Program-made: the position numbers and the translations under genes
From: CALXXL01 sp034926605
Lineage (GTDB): Bacteria; Verrucomicrobiota; Lentisphaeria; Victivallales; Victivallaceae
Length of the DNA stretch: 64,000 bases
Reading direction: 5' to 3'
NCBI GenBank assembly: GCA_034926605.1
Contig: JAYFQV010000005.1
Coordinates: 1-64,000 of the forward strand
Shown here: positions 1 through 10,321 of the stretch, in pieces
Position numbering within the stretch: position 1 is the stretch's first letter
How the letters are laid out: every line of letters starts with the position of its first letter
Notes under the pieces: model-generated
Told to the model about the DNA's origin: nothing
What the model saw: only the letters and a program-made list of their open reading frames with translations
The model's database searches: none

Positions 1-1
1 G

Positions 2-472
2 TCGCCGGATTATACCAGTATGGATTACCACATATATGCCCAGGGCGCGACCGAGGCGGTGGTTCAGCAGGCTATCCGAACCGGAGATTTGGTTTATGGC
101 AGCCTGATGTTTACTAGTTCGGAGTTAAGTTATTATCAAAATGGCAGCACGATTTACGGCCGGCACCAGCATCCGTGTGTGCAATGGCTGACTACCGCCT
201 ACACTGTACGGGTGGAGTGGCGCGGCTGGCTCGATTTCGGGGTGGACTTCTCGGGTAACGGACTTACCGCCGATACGGTTTCAGTGGTGAAGGATTATCC
301 GGCTGCCGCCGTGGGGGTCGATCTGCCGCCGTTCGACCGTGCCGGCATTGTTTTTCCGCCGCTTTCCGGGCCTAGTCTCAGCAATCTACACCTATATCCG
401 GTCTGCTACGCCAACGAGGCGGGTGGTTATGATAAATACACCGATATTATCAGTGAGAACCAATCGGCATAA
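2..472 (+). CDS. hypothetical protein, 5' end outside the window
   Basis: The reading frame is open to the left edge, so the N-terminus is missing and 157 codons including the stop remain. An internal ATG lies at 20 but has no Shine-Dalgarno, so I treat the gene as partial. The visible part is rich in Tyr, Trp and Gly, has no membrane segment and contains the short motif EWRGWLDF at about residues 74-81. The next gene starts 2 bases after its stop, so the two are probably co-transcribed. The next protein has a similar EWSGWIELF stretch, which hints at distant relatedness. I do not recognise the family. A surface or phage-like structural protein is possible but unsupported. Confidence 0.55.
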   Translation, partial: SPDYTSMDYHIYAQGATEAVVQQAIRTGDLVYGSLMFTSSELSYYQNGSTIYGRHQHPCVQWLTTAYTVRVEWRGWLDFGVDFSGNGLTADTVSVVKDYPAAAVGVDLPPFDRAGIVFPPLSGPSLSNLHLYPVCYANEAGGYDKYTDIISENQSA

Positions 473-474
473 CC

Positions 475-1116
475 ATGGCGGATTCTCGGAAAATCAAACT
501 CTGTTACAATGACGCCGGCCACCCGGAGAACGTATCCCGCCGCGCCCGTACGCTGGCGCTTCCCGCGCCTCCGGCCAGACCGTCTGCCTGTTTCGTGCCG
601 GTGTGCTGCGAGTCGGGTGCATGCGACCGGCCGGTACGGGAAAATTTTATACCCGAGGAAATCGCCGCGGTATATTATGCCGCCGCCCAAGCTCCGGCGC
701 TGTCAGCCGTCGGGTTCGACCTCCAGCTTTTACCGGACGAAACTTCCGGCGGCGTTTTTCCCGCAAGCCGCGCGTCCGACCGCTACCGGCGCTTCCGCAG
801 CGCGGCGGTCTGCAACGCCGAATGGTCGGGCTGGATCGAACTTTTCGACGGCAGGAGCGCCGATGAATTATGGCTGGACGCCGGTGCCGCCGGGCGCCGG
901 GACGATTTTCTCTTTTTCCTGCAAGCCTCCGCCGAGGCCGTGGTCACAATGCCTGATTCCTCAGCGACTTTCGCCGGGGGCCCTTTGCGTCTGACCACGC
1001 GGTTCAATCCGGCGTTGACCGGGCAGATTACCATAACCCGCAATGTCGCGGGTGGTTCGAAAACACGCTCCGGCGCATTGATTGTTCTGAAAATCCGGAC
1101 GGCTTTGGCGGCCTGA
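475..1116 (+). CDS. hypothetical protein, 213 aa
   Basis: The gene starts at the ATG 2 bases after the upstream stop and ends just before an intrinsic terminator at 1126-1164, so it is the last gene of its operon. No clear Shine-Dalgarno precedes the ATG; coupling to the upstream gene would explain that. The protein has no signal peptide or membrane segment. It has clustered cysteines (VCCESGAC, residues about 42-49) and the motif EWSGWIELF near residue 120, which echoes EWRGWLDF in the preceding protein. I recognise no known domain. The coding assignment rests on the intact frame, tight spacing and downstream terminator. Confidence 0.55.
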   Translation: MADSRKIKLCYNDAGHPENVSRRARTLALPAPPARPSACFVPVCCESGACDRPVRENFIPEEIAAVYYAAAQAPALSAVGFDLQLLPDETSGGVFPASRASDRYRRFRSAAVCNAEWSGWIELFDGRSADELWLDAGAAGRRDDFLFFLQASAEAVVTMPDSSATFAGGPLRLTTRFNPALTGQITITRNVAGGSKTRSGALIVLKIRTALAA

Positions 1117-1125
1117 GTTTTTCGA

Positions 1126-1164
1126 GCACGGCGGCGCGGCGGCGGCCGTGCCGCTTTTTTTTTT
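1126..1164 (+). terminator. intrinsic terminator after the first two genes
   Basis: GCACGGC at 1126-1132 pairs perfectly with GCCGTGC at 1145-1151. The stem is followed after three bases by a run of ten T (1155-1164). It separates the hypothetical pair from clpC. Confidence 0.8.
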
Positions 1165-1175
1165 GCCTCCGGCGG

Positions 1176-1204
1176 TTGCCTGCCGGCTGAAGATGTGCTA
1201 TTAT
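1176..1204 (+). promoter_or_regulatory. candidate clpC promoter
   Basis: TTGCCT (1176-1181) and TATTAT (1199-1204) are separated by 17 bases. The expected transcript start near 1211 leaves a leader of about 43 bases with AGGAGG at 1241-1246. The -35 is imperfect. Confidence 0.6.
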
Positions 1205-1253
1205 ATTGATACACGCGGGCCGTCTGCAACGCCCGCCCAGAGGAGGCGACAAC

Positions 1254-3787
<2,534 letters not shown>

Positions 3788-3791
<4 letters not shown>

Positions 3792-4309
3792 GCGAAGAAT
3801 ATTTTGATATTTACGACCCGGCGACCGGAGCTCCCGCCGGCCGCCGGCTGCGTCGCGAATGCCACGGCAACCCGGCGCTGTTGCACCGTGCGGTGCATGT
3901 GGCGGTGTTTCATCCGCTGGAGCCGGCGCTGCTGCTGCAGAAGCGCAAGAGCACCAAAGACGTGCAGCCCGGCAAGTGGGACACCGCCGTCGGCGGCCAT
4001 CTCCAGATCGGGGAGGATTATTTCTCCGGTGCTTTGCGTGAACTTGCCGAGGAGCTTGGCGTGCATGACGACGGTTCCTCTCTTGAATATCTGTTCGATC
4101 TTAAGATACGCAATGAGATAGAGTCCGAGGACGTGCGGGTGTTCAAACTGATCAGGAGCGGCGGCTTTCATATTCAGGAGGAGGAACTGGACGAAGTCCG
4201 ATTCTGGACTTTTCCGGAATTGTTCGATCCTGAAAATCGGCGGCAGTTCACACCCAATCTGTGCGTGGAACTCGACCGGCTGAGGGCCGAGGGGAGGCTG
4301 GCGTTTTGA
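3788..4309 (+). CDS. Nudix hydrolase
   Basis: This 173-residue protein should hydrolyse a nucleoside diphosphate linked to another group, using a divalent metal. The Nudix box is perfect: G70, E76, then RELAEELG at 84-91, matching GX5EX7REUXEEXGU. The N-terminal LLQKRKSTKDVQPGKWDTA region resembles the subgroup that includes YfcD and isopentenyl-diphosphate isomerase-like proteins, so the substrate is not fixed by sequence. Its ATG overlaps the clpC stop (ATGA), and its own stop overlaps the TTG start of the permease. The three genes therefore look translationally coupled although their functions are not obviously linked. Confidence 0.9.
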
Positions 4310-5472
4310 ATGCCGATATTGCAACGGAGAAATCCGCCTTGCGCCGGTATTTGAGCGATCCGCTCGCGGTGGCCGGGCTGGCGATAACCGCCATGCTTAT
4401 TGTGCTGGCGTTGGCCGCGCCGCTGCTTGCGAACGGTCGTCCATTCGCAATGTGCTCGCCGGACGGCGTCTGGAGTTTTCCGTTTTTGCGATATGTTTTC
4501 GCCCCGGATACCACCGAAACCCTGATTGAAAAAATTTTCAATTTTCTATTGCTTTATCTGATCCCGGCTGGAGTTGTTTTTTATCTGTTGCGCCACCGAA
4601 AACGATTGCGCCTGTGGATACTGGCATTGTTGGCGGCCGGGCTGGCTGCGCCGTTCTTCGCGGTGGGAGAACGGGTGGACAAGACCGACTATCGTCGGCT
4701 GGCTGACGCGACCGGCTCCCGGGCATGGTTCGCGCCGATACCATACGGGCCGTACGAACTTGCCGACCGGCCTTATGCCGCCCCATCCCGCACGCATATC
4801 TTCGGTTCCGACCAAGTGGGGCGCGACGTTGCTTCGCGGCTCCTGTATGGCAGTCGGGTGTCTTTGGCGGTGGGGCTGGGAGCCACGGTATTGGCGATGG
4901 CCGTAGGCACCGCGGTGGGGCTGTGGAGCGGCTATTTCGGCGGCGTGGCCGACCTCGCGGTGATGCGGCTGGGCGAGGTGGTGATATGTTTTCCCACCTT
5001 TCTGCTGCTGCTGATACTGATGTCGCTGTTCCAGGACTGGGATTTCCGGCAGTCGATTCTGATCGTGATCGGCGTGATCGGGCTGACCGGCTGGATCGGC
5101 GTCTGCCAGCTGGTACGTGGCGAAACGCTTCGCCAGCGCAATCTGGCCTATGTTCAGAGCTGTGTGGCGGCCGGAGTACCGCACCGCCGGATACTTTTTG
5201 TTCATCTGCTGCCGAACATCGCCGCGCCGATACTGGTGGCGTTCACCTTCAGCGTGGCGGGTGCCATCCTCGCCGAGAGCACACTGAGTTTTCTCGGTTT
5301 CGGCGTGAGGCCGCCCACCGCCAGCTGGGGCGGGCTCCTCCGGCAAGCCTACGAAAACCCGTTCGAGTACTGGCATCTGACCCTGATTCCGGGGCTGGCG
5401 CTGTTCCTGGCGGTCTGCGGGTTCAACTTCACTGGCGAAGGACTGCGCCGGATGCTGGATCCCAAGGCATGA
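4306..5472 (+). CDS. OppC/DppC-type ABC transporter permease with extra membrane segments
   Basis: This is an inner-membrane permease of the binding-protein-dependent peptide/nickel family. The C-terminal half is typical: HIFGSDQVGRDV at about 164-175, the EAA-type loop AAGVPHRRILFVHLLPN, and ESTLSFLGFGVRPPTASWG. At 388 residues it is longer than the usual 290-300. The extra length lies between the first membrane segment (21-43) and the GSDQVGRD motif and holds two more hydrophobic stretches (about 78-95 and 103-120), somewhat as in YejE. TTG 4306 is chosen because GGGGAGG (4291-4297) sits 8 bases upstream; the start overlaps the Nudix stop. No OppB, ATPase or binding protein is adjacent, so partners must be encoded elsewhere. 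Confidence 0.88.
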   Translation: MNADIATEKSALRRYLSDPLAVAGLAITAMLIVLALAAPLLANGRPFAMCSPDGVWSFPFLRYVFAPDTTETLIEKIFNFLLLYLIPAGVVFYLLRHRKRLRLWILALLAAGLAAPFFAVGERVDKTDYRRLADATGSRAWFAPIPYGPYELADRPYAAPSRTHIFGSDQVGRDVASRLLYGSRVSLAVGLGATVLAMAVGTAVGLWSGYFGGVADLAVMRLGEVVICFPTFLLLLILMSLFQDWDFRQSILIVIGVIGLTGWIGVCQLVRGETLRQRNLAYVQSCVAAGVPHRRILFVHLLPNIAAPILVAFTFSVAGAILAESTLSFLGFGVRPPTASWGGLLRQAYENPFEYWHLTLIPGLALFLAVCGFNFTGEGLRRMLDPKA

Positions 5473-5495
5473 AAAAAGCGGGGCCGCAGCCCCGC
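5472..5495 (-). terminator. intrinsic terminator of the secreted-repeat operon
   Basis: On the minus strand a perfect 7-bp stem (5495-5489 with 5484-5478, 4-base loop) is followed by six T. It lies just downstream of the last minus-strand gene (stop at 5514). It also sits directly behind the convergent permease gene. Confidence 0.8.
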
Positions 5496-5513
5496 CGCCG
5501 GTATCGGCCGGCG

Positions 5514-6557
5514 TCAATTCACCACATACACCACGGTATTGCCGGCGATGTTGTTGGCGTCGTATTTGACGTTGCGGATGACCTCCTTCATCTGGGATTT
5601 CATATTCTTCCGGAGATCGGAGAGCTGTTTTTTAGCGTTTTTCGAGGTGAGTTGAGTTACCGCAGCATCGAATTGTTCCGGCGCGTAAAGCCGCACGTTG
5701 GTGGCCAGCTGCTGCGGATCGGTCTGGTATAGCAGCGCCATCATGGTACGGGTGTCGGTGACCTGAAGCAGCTGGGCGGCCACGAAAAAGCGGGCGAAGT
5801 CGAGATCGTTCAGGCCGTTTATCACATCGGCCGCCTGTTCGTAAAATTCGCGGTAGGAGGTGATGCCGTTGCGGACGGCGGTACGCAGCGATCCGATAAC
5901 GGCGGCGCGGTTTTCGTTGAGCTGAGCGAGGAATGTGGCGAATTTATCGGGATCGTCCTTCTTGGCCAGCTCGATCACTTCGTAGGCGGTGCATCCGCTT
6001 ACCATTTTGCGGAATTTGGAGGGGCCGTATTTGCCATCCAGGAAGGTGCAGGCGGCGGCGAAGGAGAGCAGATCGTCGTCATTTAAAAGCTGCATCACCT
6101 TTACCGAGCTCTGGGCGAAGTTGTAGGCGTTGCGGCAGTCGAGTTTCGGCGGACGGCTGGTGCCGCTGGTTTTCTGCGGGCTGCCCACCGGATTGTCGGT
6201 TATCCGCTTGGGAGCGAGCACTCCGACGGCGCGCAGCCGCAGCTTGCTCTTTTCGATTCCGGTCAGGCTTTTCAGCTCGGCCACCCGCTCGGCGAAGACC
6301 TCGGGCTTTTGCGTTTGGGCCATCGCAATCACTTCGGCGGCGGTTTTTCCGCCGGCAAGGCGCATAAAGACGTCGTTGTTGGGGGCAAGGATTTCACGCG
6401 CGGCCACGAACGCGGCCACATCGTCGTCGGAAAGCTCTTTCACCGCTTTGCGGCAGCTTTCGGTAAAGGCCCATTGGTCTTTGCCGTCGAGCACCACCGG
6501 GGCGGCAAACGCGGCGGCCGAGGCGGCGAGCATCAACATGACAAGCAGCTTTTTCAT
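5514..6557 (-). CDS. secreted protein with three copies of a repeat module
   Basis: This 347-residue protein has a clear signal peptide (MKKLLVMLMLAASAAAFA), so it acts outside the cytoplasm. It consists mainly of three copies of one module of about 66 residues, at roughly 30-95, 146-211 and 238-303. Each copy has a LSDDDVAAF-like element (LNDDDLLSF, LNDLDFARF). About 30 residues later comes an EV..A....P..F element (KTAAEVIAMAQTQKPEVF; CTAYEVIELAKKDDPDKF). The same module opens the three thioredoxin-like proteins encoded upstream, but here the thioredoxin domain is absent. The ATG overlaps the previous gene's stop by 4 bases, and a terminator follows. Function unknown; I recognise no named family. 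Confidence 0.85.
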   Translation of the reverse strand: MKKLLVMLMLAASAAAFAAPVVLDGKDQWAFTESCRKAVKELSDDDVAAFVAAREILAPNNDVFMRLAGGKTAAEVIAMAQTQKPEVFAERVAELKSLTGIEKSKLRLRAVGVLAPKRITDNPVGSPQKTSGTSRPPKLDCRNAYNFAQSSVKVMQLLNDDDLLSFAAACTFLDGKYGPSKFRKMVSGCTAYEVIELAKKDDPDKFATFLAQLNENRAAVIGSLRTAVRNGITSYREFYEQAADVINGLNDLDFARFFVAAQLLQVTDTRTMMALLYQTDPQQLATNVRLYAPEQFDAAVTQLTSKNAKKQLSDLRKNMKSQMKEVIRNVKYDANNIAGNTVVYVVN

Positions 6558-7690
6558 TTTTTATCCAGTGTTTTTTCAATCTGTTCGATATATCTGTCCG
6601 GCGATATTTTCCGGTAACCGGCTTTGCCGGTCACATTGCCCTGTTTGTCCATCAACAGGACGGCGGGGAGATCGTCGTGCGATATTCCGTATTTTTCCGC
6701 CATGGATTTGTTGGCGGCGGTTTGTTCGGCGGCGAGCAGTGCTTCCTGTTCGGGGAAGTCGACGTAAACCAGCACCAGTCGGTCGGCGGCAAAATCGGCG
6801 AACTCGGTGGTGGCGAGCAGTTCGCTTTCTAGCTTGTTCGGCGGCATCAGATCGCTTTGCGTGAACAGTACGAACATCGGCTTGCCTTCAGCGGCGGCCT
6901 GTCTTTGGGCGGCTTCGAAATCGGTAAACCAGTCGAGGTTGTAGATCGTAAGCCAAGTTGCGAACTTGGAGACCAGTTCTGCCTGACGGTTCCGGATGCC
7001 TTCGGCAAAATCAGCCAGATCGCCGTCGGGATAGTTGGACTTGATGTCTTTTAGCGCGGCTTCGAATGCGGCGGGGGCAAGCTCTCTTGCCTTTTCGGCG
7101 GCGGCGCGGGTACCGTAGCATAAAAAGATGTGAAACAGCTGATCCCTCAACTGTTGGCTCTTGCTTTGCTTTCTGACCGTCCGCATCGCGACATATTCGG
7201 CCACCTGCTCGTCGGAGGAGTGTTGAAGTTCATCCAAGATCAGGCGCATGATCGGCCCTCCTTCGCTGTTTACGAATATATAATTCGCCATAATAAGCAT
7301 ACGGAAGAACCCTTCTTCCGGATTTATGCCTGCGAGCGCCTTGCGTATCGCTTTGGTTGTTGCGGCCCGACTCGCATCGTCGAATCTGGCATGCGGCATT
7401 ATGCCTTCTTCATATTTTTCCGGAGAAAGCTGCTGAGCGATCTTCATAAACTCCTCGGCATTTTTGCCGTCCAGCAGTTTTTCGCGTTCGGCGGCGTCCA
7501 TCGTTCCCAGCTTCTCACTCGCAGCGATTGCGGCGCATCCGAATTTGTCGCAAGCGTTGTCGTCGAGCGACGCCCAGAGGTTCACAAAGCTGCGGGTCAG
7601 CGCTTCATCGGAGCTGCCGTCGAGTACCGTCGGGGCGGCGGCGAGGAACAGCCCGGCCGCGCAAACAATCAAAGTCAACAATTTCTTCAT
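6554..7690 (-). CDS. secreted thioredoxin-fold protein lacking the catalytic cysteines
   Basis: This 378-residue paralog has a signal peptide, the shared repeat module at about 30-93 (SLDDNACDKF, KNAEEFMKIAQQLSPEKY) and a weaker second copy near 150-215. Its C-terminal thioredoxin-like domain starts at about 253. At the position of GSDWCPWC in its neighbours it reads QSDLMPP (LMPP at 281-284), so the redox pair is gone. The cis-Pro region (HDDLPAVLLMD) and the rest of the fold remain. It cannot be a disulfide oxidoreductase by the usual mechanism; a binding or scaffold role is inference. The ATG at 7690 aligns the signal peptide with the paralogs; an in-frame ATG six codons earlier (7708) is the alternative. 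Confidence 0.85.
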   Translation of the reverse strand: MKKLLTLIVCAAGLFLAAAPTVLDGSSDEALTRSFVNLWASLDDNACDKFGCAAIAASEKLGTMDAAEREKLLDGKNAEEFMKIAQQLSPEKYEEGIMPHARFDDASRAATTKAIRKALAGINPEEGFFRMLIMANYIFVNSEGGPIMRLILDELQHSSDEQVAEYVAMRTVRKQSKSQQLRDQLFHIFLCYGTRAAAEKARELAPAAFEAALKDIKSNYPDGDLADFAEGIRNRQAELVSKFATWLTIYNLDWFTDFEAAQRQAAAEGKPMFVLFTQSDLMPPNKLESELLATTEFADFAADRLVLVYVDFPEQEALLAAEQTAANKSMAEKYGISHDDLPAVLLMDKQGNVTGKAGYRKISPDRYIEQIEKTLDKK

Positions 7691-7717
7691 CACAAATCCA
7701 TATTTCAAGAGTTAAAT

Positions 7718-7772
7718 GCGGCCGGAACCATTCCGGCCGCAACACCACACCGGGGCGCATATCGGCCCGGTG
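7718..7772 (-). promoter_or_regulatory. two intercistronic hairpins inside the secreted-repeat operon
   Basis: In the 96-base gap between the second and third genes are two perfect inverted repeats. CACCGGG/CCCGGTG (7748-7754 and 7766-7772) has 7 bp. GCGGCCGGAA/TTCCGGCCGC (7718-7727 and 7731-7740) has 10 bp with a 3-base loop. No T-run follows on the minus strand, so these look like mRNA-stabilising or attenuating structures rather than full terminators. Confidence 0.55.
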
Positions 7773-7786
7773 AGGCTGAACACGTC

Positions 7787-8920
7787 CTATTTCTTATTCA
7801 GAATCTTCTTCACCGATTCCACATATTTCTGGGGTGAAAGCTTCTCGTACCCGGACTCACCGATTACCTTGCCTTCAGCGTTCATCAGCAGCACGGTGGG
7901 AAAGCCTGAGACGTTATATTGTTCGGAAAGTTTCTGGTTGGCCGCGGCCTGAGCTGGCGCGATCTCCTTGCCGCGAGGGAAGTCGACCATCACCATCACC
8001 AGGTTGTCCTTGGCGTATTTGCCGAATTCCGGAGACGACAGCAGTTCCCGCTCCAGCTTTATGCACCACGGGCACCAGTCGGAACCGGTGAACAACACGA
8101 ACATCGGCTTGTTTTCGGCGGTGGCCTGTTTCTTGGCGGCCTCGAAATCGGTGAGCCAGTTGAGTTCGGAGGGTTTGGGTACGTCCAGCGACTCCCACTC
8201 CTTCATTTTGTCGTTAGCGAAGCTCCGGGCTTGAGCTGCGATCTTTTTTCCTATTTCCTTGACATCTTCCGGCGAAAGCCTTTCGACCTTTTGGGCCGCA
8301 TCCTTATAGGCTTCCGGATCGGACCCCTTGAATTTTTCAACGACTGCGGCGGGACCGTCCGCAGCCAGTGTGTTTACGAAATTTGCAAACCCTTCGGGCG
8401 TGTCGATTTCACTGTAGACGGCTATGAATAGCAGCGCCTTTTCGGGCGGCAGTGACTCTACCGCGTCAGCCACGATTCTGGAAAACACCACCGAGCCACT
8501 GCCGACACTCAATGGCTCGTGGACCGTGGCAAGCATTGCCTTGAAGCCTTTTTCCGGCTTTACCGTGGCCAGAAAACGGCGGATTGCGGCGGCATCGACG
8601 GCTTTGTCCTTTTCGGAAAACTGTCTGAAAATGGCTTCGTTGCCCGAGAAGTCGCCGGGAGACAGTTCTTTGGCTATGGCGATGACATCTTCGACATTTT
8701 TGCCGTTGAGTTTCGCATTGCGCTGCGCGGGCGGCATATCGCGCAGTTGCTCATACGCGGAAAACAGCGCCATTCCAAGTCGGGCCGTATCGGCGTCGTT
8801 CAACGCCTGCCACTCGGTTACGAGCGATTTGGTCAGTGCCTCGTCGGAACTGCCGTCGAGCGTTCCGGCAAATGCGAGCAATCCCGCGCATGCCGCGATC
8901 AAGGTCAGAAGTTTCTTCAT
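7787..8920 (-). CDS. secreted thioredoxin-like protein with CPWC motif
   Basis: This 377-residue protein has a signal peptide (to about residue 18). The repeat module follows at about 22-91 (ALNDADTARL, KNVEDVIAIAKELSPGDF), with a degenerate second copy around 145-210. The C-terminal thioredoxin-like domain (about 255-377) carries GSDWCPWC with Cys283 and Cys286, and the cis-Pro region VSGFPTVLLMN. The chemistry is expected to be thiol-disulfide exchange in the periplasm or at the cell surface. AGGAGG (8931-8926) lies 5 bases before the ATG and overlaps the stop codon of the upstream gene. The role of the N-terminal half is unknown. Confidence 0.9.
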   Translation of the reverse strand: MKKLLTLIAACAGLLAFAGTLDGSSDEALTKSLVTEWQALNDADTARLGMALFSAYEQLRDMPPAQRNAKLNGKNVEDVIAIAKELSPGDFSGNEAIFRQFSEKDKAVDAAAIRRFLATVKPEKGFKAMLATVHEPLSVGSGSVVFSRIVADAVESLPPEKALLFIAVYSEIDTPEGFANFVNTLAADGPAAVVEKFKGSDPEAYKDAAQKVERLSPEDVKEIGKKIAAQARSFANDKMKEWESLDVPKPSELNWLTDFEAAKKQATAENKPMFVLFTGSDWCPWCIKLERELLSSPEFGKYAKDNLVMVMVDFPRGKEIAPAQAAANQKLSEQYNVSGFPTVLLMNAEGKVIGESGYEKLSPQKYVESVKKILNKK

Positions 8921-8929
8921 TTTCTCCTC

Positions 8930-10039
8930 CTATTTGGTTTTTTCGCTTATCTCTTTGATCATATCGATATAATTTTTCACGGACACGTCCTCGTACCCGG
9001 CCTGGCCGGTCACGGTGCCGTCCGGGCGCATGATCAGTATGGTGGGATAACCCGAGATGCCGTATTTCTCGCCCAGCTTCTGATCGGCGGCGGCCTGCTC
9101 AGGCGGCAGCGGCTGGTTCGGGAAGTCGACCATCACCATCACGAAGCGCGGTTCGGCGAAGTTCACGAATTCGCGGGTGGCGAGCAGTTGATTCGTGAGC
9201 TTGATACACCATGGGCACCAGTCGGAACCGGTGAACAGCACGAACAGTTTTTTGTTTTCGGCGGCGGCCCGCTTCTGCGCGGCGGTAAAATCGGTGACCC
9301 ACGGCACTTCAGCTGGTTCCGGCGGATCTGCCAGCTCGGCGGCAAGGCGCTCGCGCGTTGCCGCGACGAGCGCGGGGCGGCCCTTTTCGGCGATCAGAAG
9401 ATCGGCCTTCTTCATTATGACCGGATAGTCGGAATAATGGGTTTTGGCATATTCTATGGCGCGTTCAGCGCCGCCGGGCATGAAATAAAGCTTGGCGCGA
9501 TCGATGGGCTTCAGCGTGTCGTCGTCGCCGGTGAGTGTGTAGGCGATGTAAAACTCGACGATCTTGTCGTCGGATACTCCGTCGGCGATTTCGCGCATCA
9601 GCCGACGGTATTCGGCGGCGCCCAGTCTGGCGGTCGCGGTGGTGAAGTCATCGATGAAACCGGCGGGAGACTTGGCCTTGGCGGTGGTGAGAACCTTGCG
9701 CAGGCCGGCAGCAATCCGCCGGCGCGCCTCGGGGGAGTATCGTGATTCGAGGAAGGTGACGATCTCGTATTCCCCGGGAGCTTTTTCCCGGGCGAGGGCT
9801 TCGACGTCGGCCGGGGTTTTGCCGGAGAAGGCCGCGCGCAGAGCCTCGGGCGACAGTACGCTCAGGGGCAGGTCGGCGGCAAGCAGCATGTCGGCGAAAT
9901 TCAGCAGTTGGTCGTCATTCAGCTGTTTTGCCTCGGAGATAAGCGATTCCGTCAGCGCGGTGTCGTTCGAACCGTCGAATTTTCCGGCGAATGCGGCAAT
10001 TCCTGCCGACATCAGCAGCGCAAAGAGCATTTTTTTCAT
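8930..10039 (-). CDS. secreted thioredoxin-like protein with CPWC motif, first of four paralogs
   Basis: This 369-residue protein is the promoter-proximal member of the family. It has a signal peptide (MKKMLFALLMSAGIAAFA). The repeat module spans about 21-91 (QLNDDQLLNF, KTPADVEALAREKAPGEY), and a weaker second copy lies around 140-205. A C-terminal thioredoxin-like domain (about 247-369) has GSDWCPWC with Cys275 and Cys278 and the cis-Pro segment ISGYPTILIMR. The Shine-Dalgarno GGAGAC stands 5-6 bases before the ATG. A promoter lies at 10230-10203, giving a leader of roughly 155 bases. The thioredoxin part predicts extracytoplasmic redox activity; the helical N-terminal part has no function I can name. 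Confidence 0.9.
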   Translation of the reverse strand: MKKMLFALLMSAGIAAFAGKFDGSNDTALTESLISEAKQLNDDQLLNFADMLLAADLPLSVLSPEALRAAFSGKTPADVEALAREKAPGEYEIVTFLESRYSPEARRRIAAGLRKVLTTAKAKSPAGFIDDFTTATARLGAAEYRRLMREIADGVSDDKIVEFYIAYTLTGDDDTLKPIDRAKLYFMPGGAERAIEYAKTHYSDYPVIMKKADLLIAEKGRPALVAATRERLAAELADPPEPAEVPWVTDFTAAQKRAAAENKKLFVLFTGSDWCPWCIKLTNQLLATREFVNFAEPRFVMVMVDFPNQPLPPEQAAADQKLGEKYGISGYPTILIMRPDGTVTGQAGYEDVSVKNYIDMIKEISEKTK

Positions 10040-10202
10040 GGGAGTCTCCTTATATTGCGTATGGCTATCGGTTCAGTTGACGGTTCGGCAATTCAGGCCG
10101 ATTTCTGGCGGTCGGCACTTTAGCGGATGCCGGTATTGCCGCGGCGTCGGATGGTTTTCCGGATGTGCGCATCTTCCTGTTCCTTGTATCGTGTACAATG
10201 AT

Positions 10203-10230
10203 ATTATATTCTACGAAGCCGGCAATGCAA
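10203..10230 (-). promoter_or_regulatory. promoter of the secreted-repeat operon
   Basis: On the minus strand TTGCAT (10230-10225) and TATAAT (10208-10203) are 16 bases apart. The start point near 10196 is about 155 bases upstream of the first gene of the operon. Confidence 0.65.
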
Positions 10231-10260
10231 GCAAAAACCCCGGAAAATGCTGGATTTGTT

Positions 10261-10289
10261 TTGAATTTTCGATATTAAAATGCTATATT
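10261..10289 (+). promoter_or_regulatory. promoter of the serine hydrolase gene
   Basis: TTGAAT (10261-10266) and TATATT (10284-10289) are 17 bases apart. The predicted leader is about 26 bases and contains the GGAG Shine-Dalgarno. Confidence 0.7.
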
Positions 10290-10321
10290 CGGCATGCTTA
10301 ATTTTAACAGGAGAACATAAA

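Noticed and set aside
8519..9745. 408-codon plus-strand frame across two thioredoxin-like genes
   Set aside because: It spans a gene boundary on the opposite strand. The minus-strand proteins have signal peptides, CPWC motifs and Shine-Dalgarno sequences.
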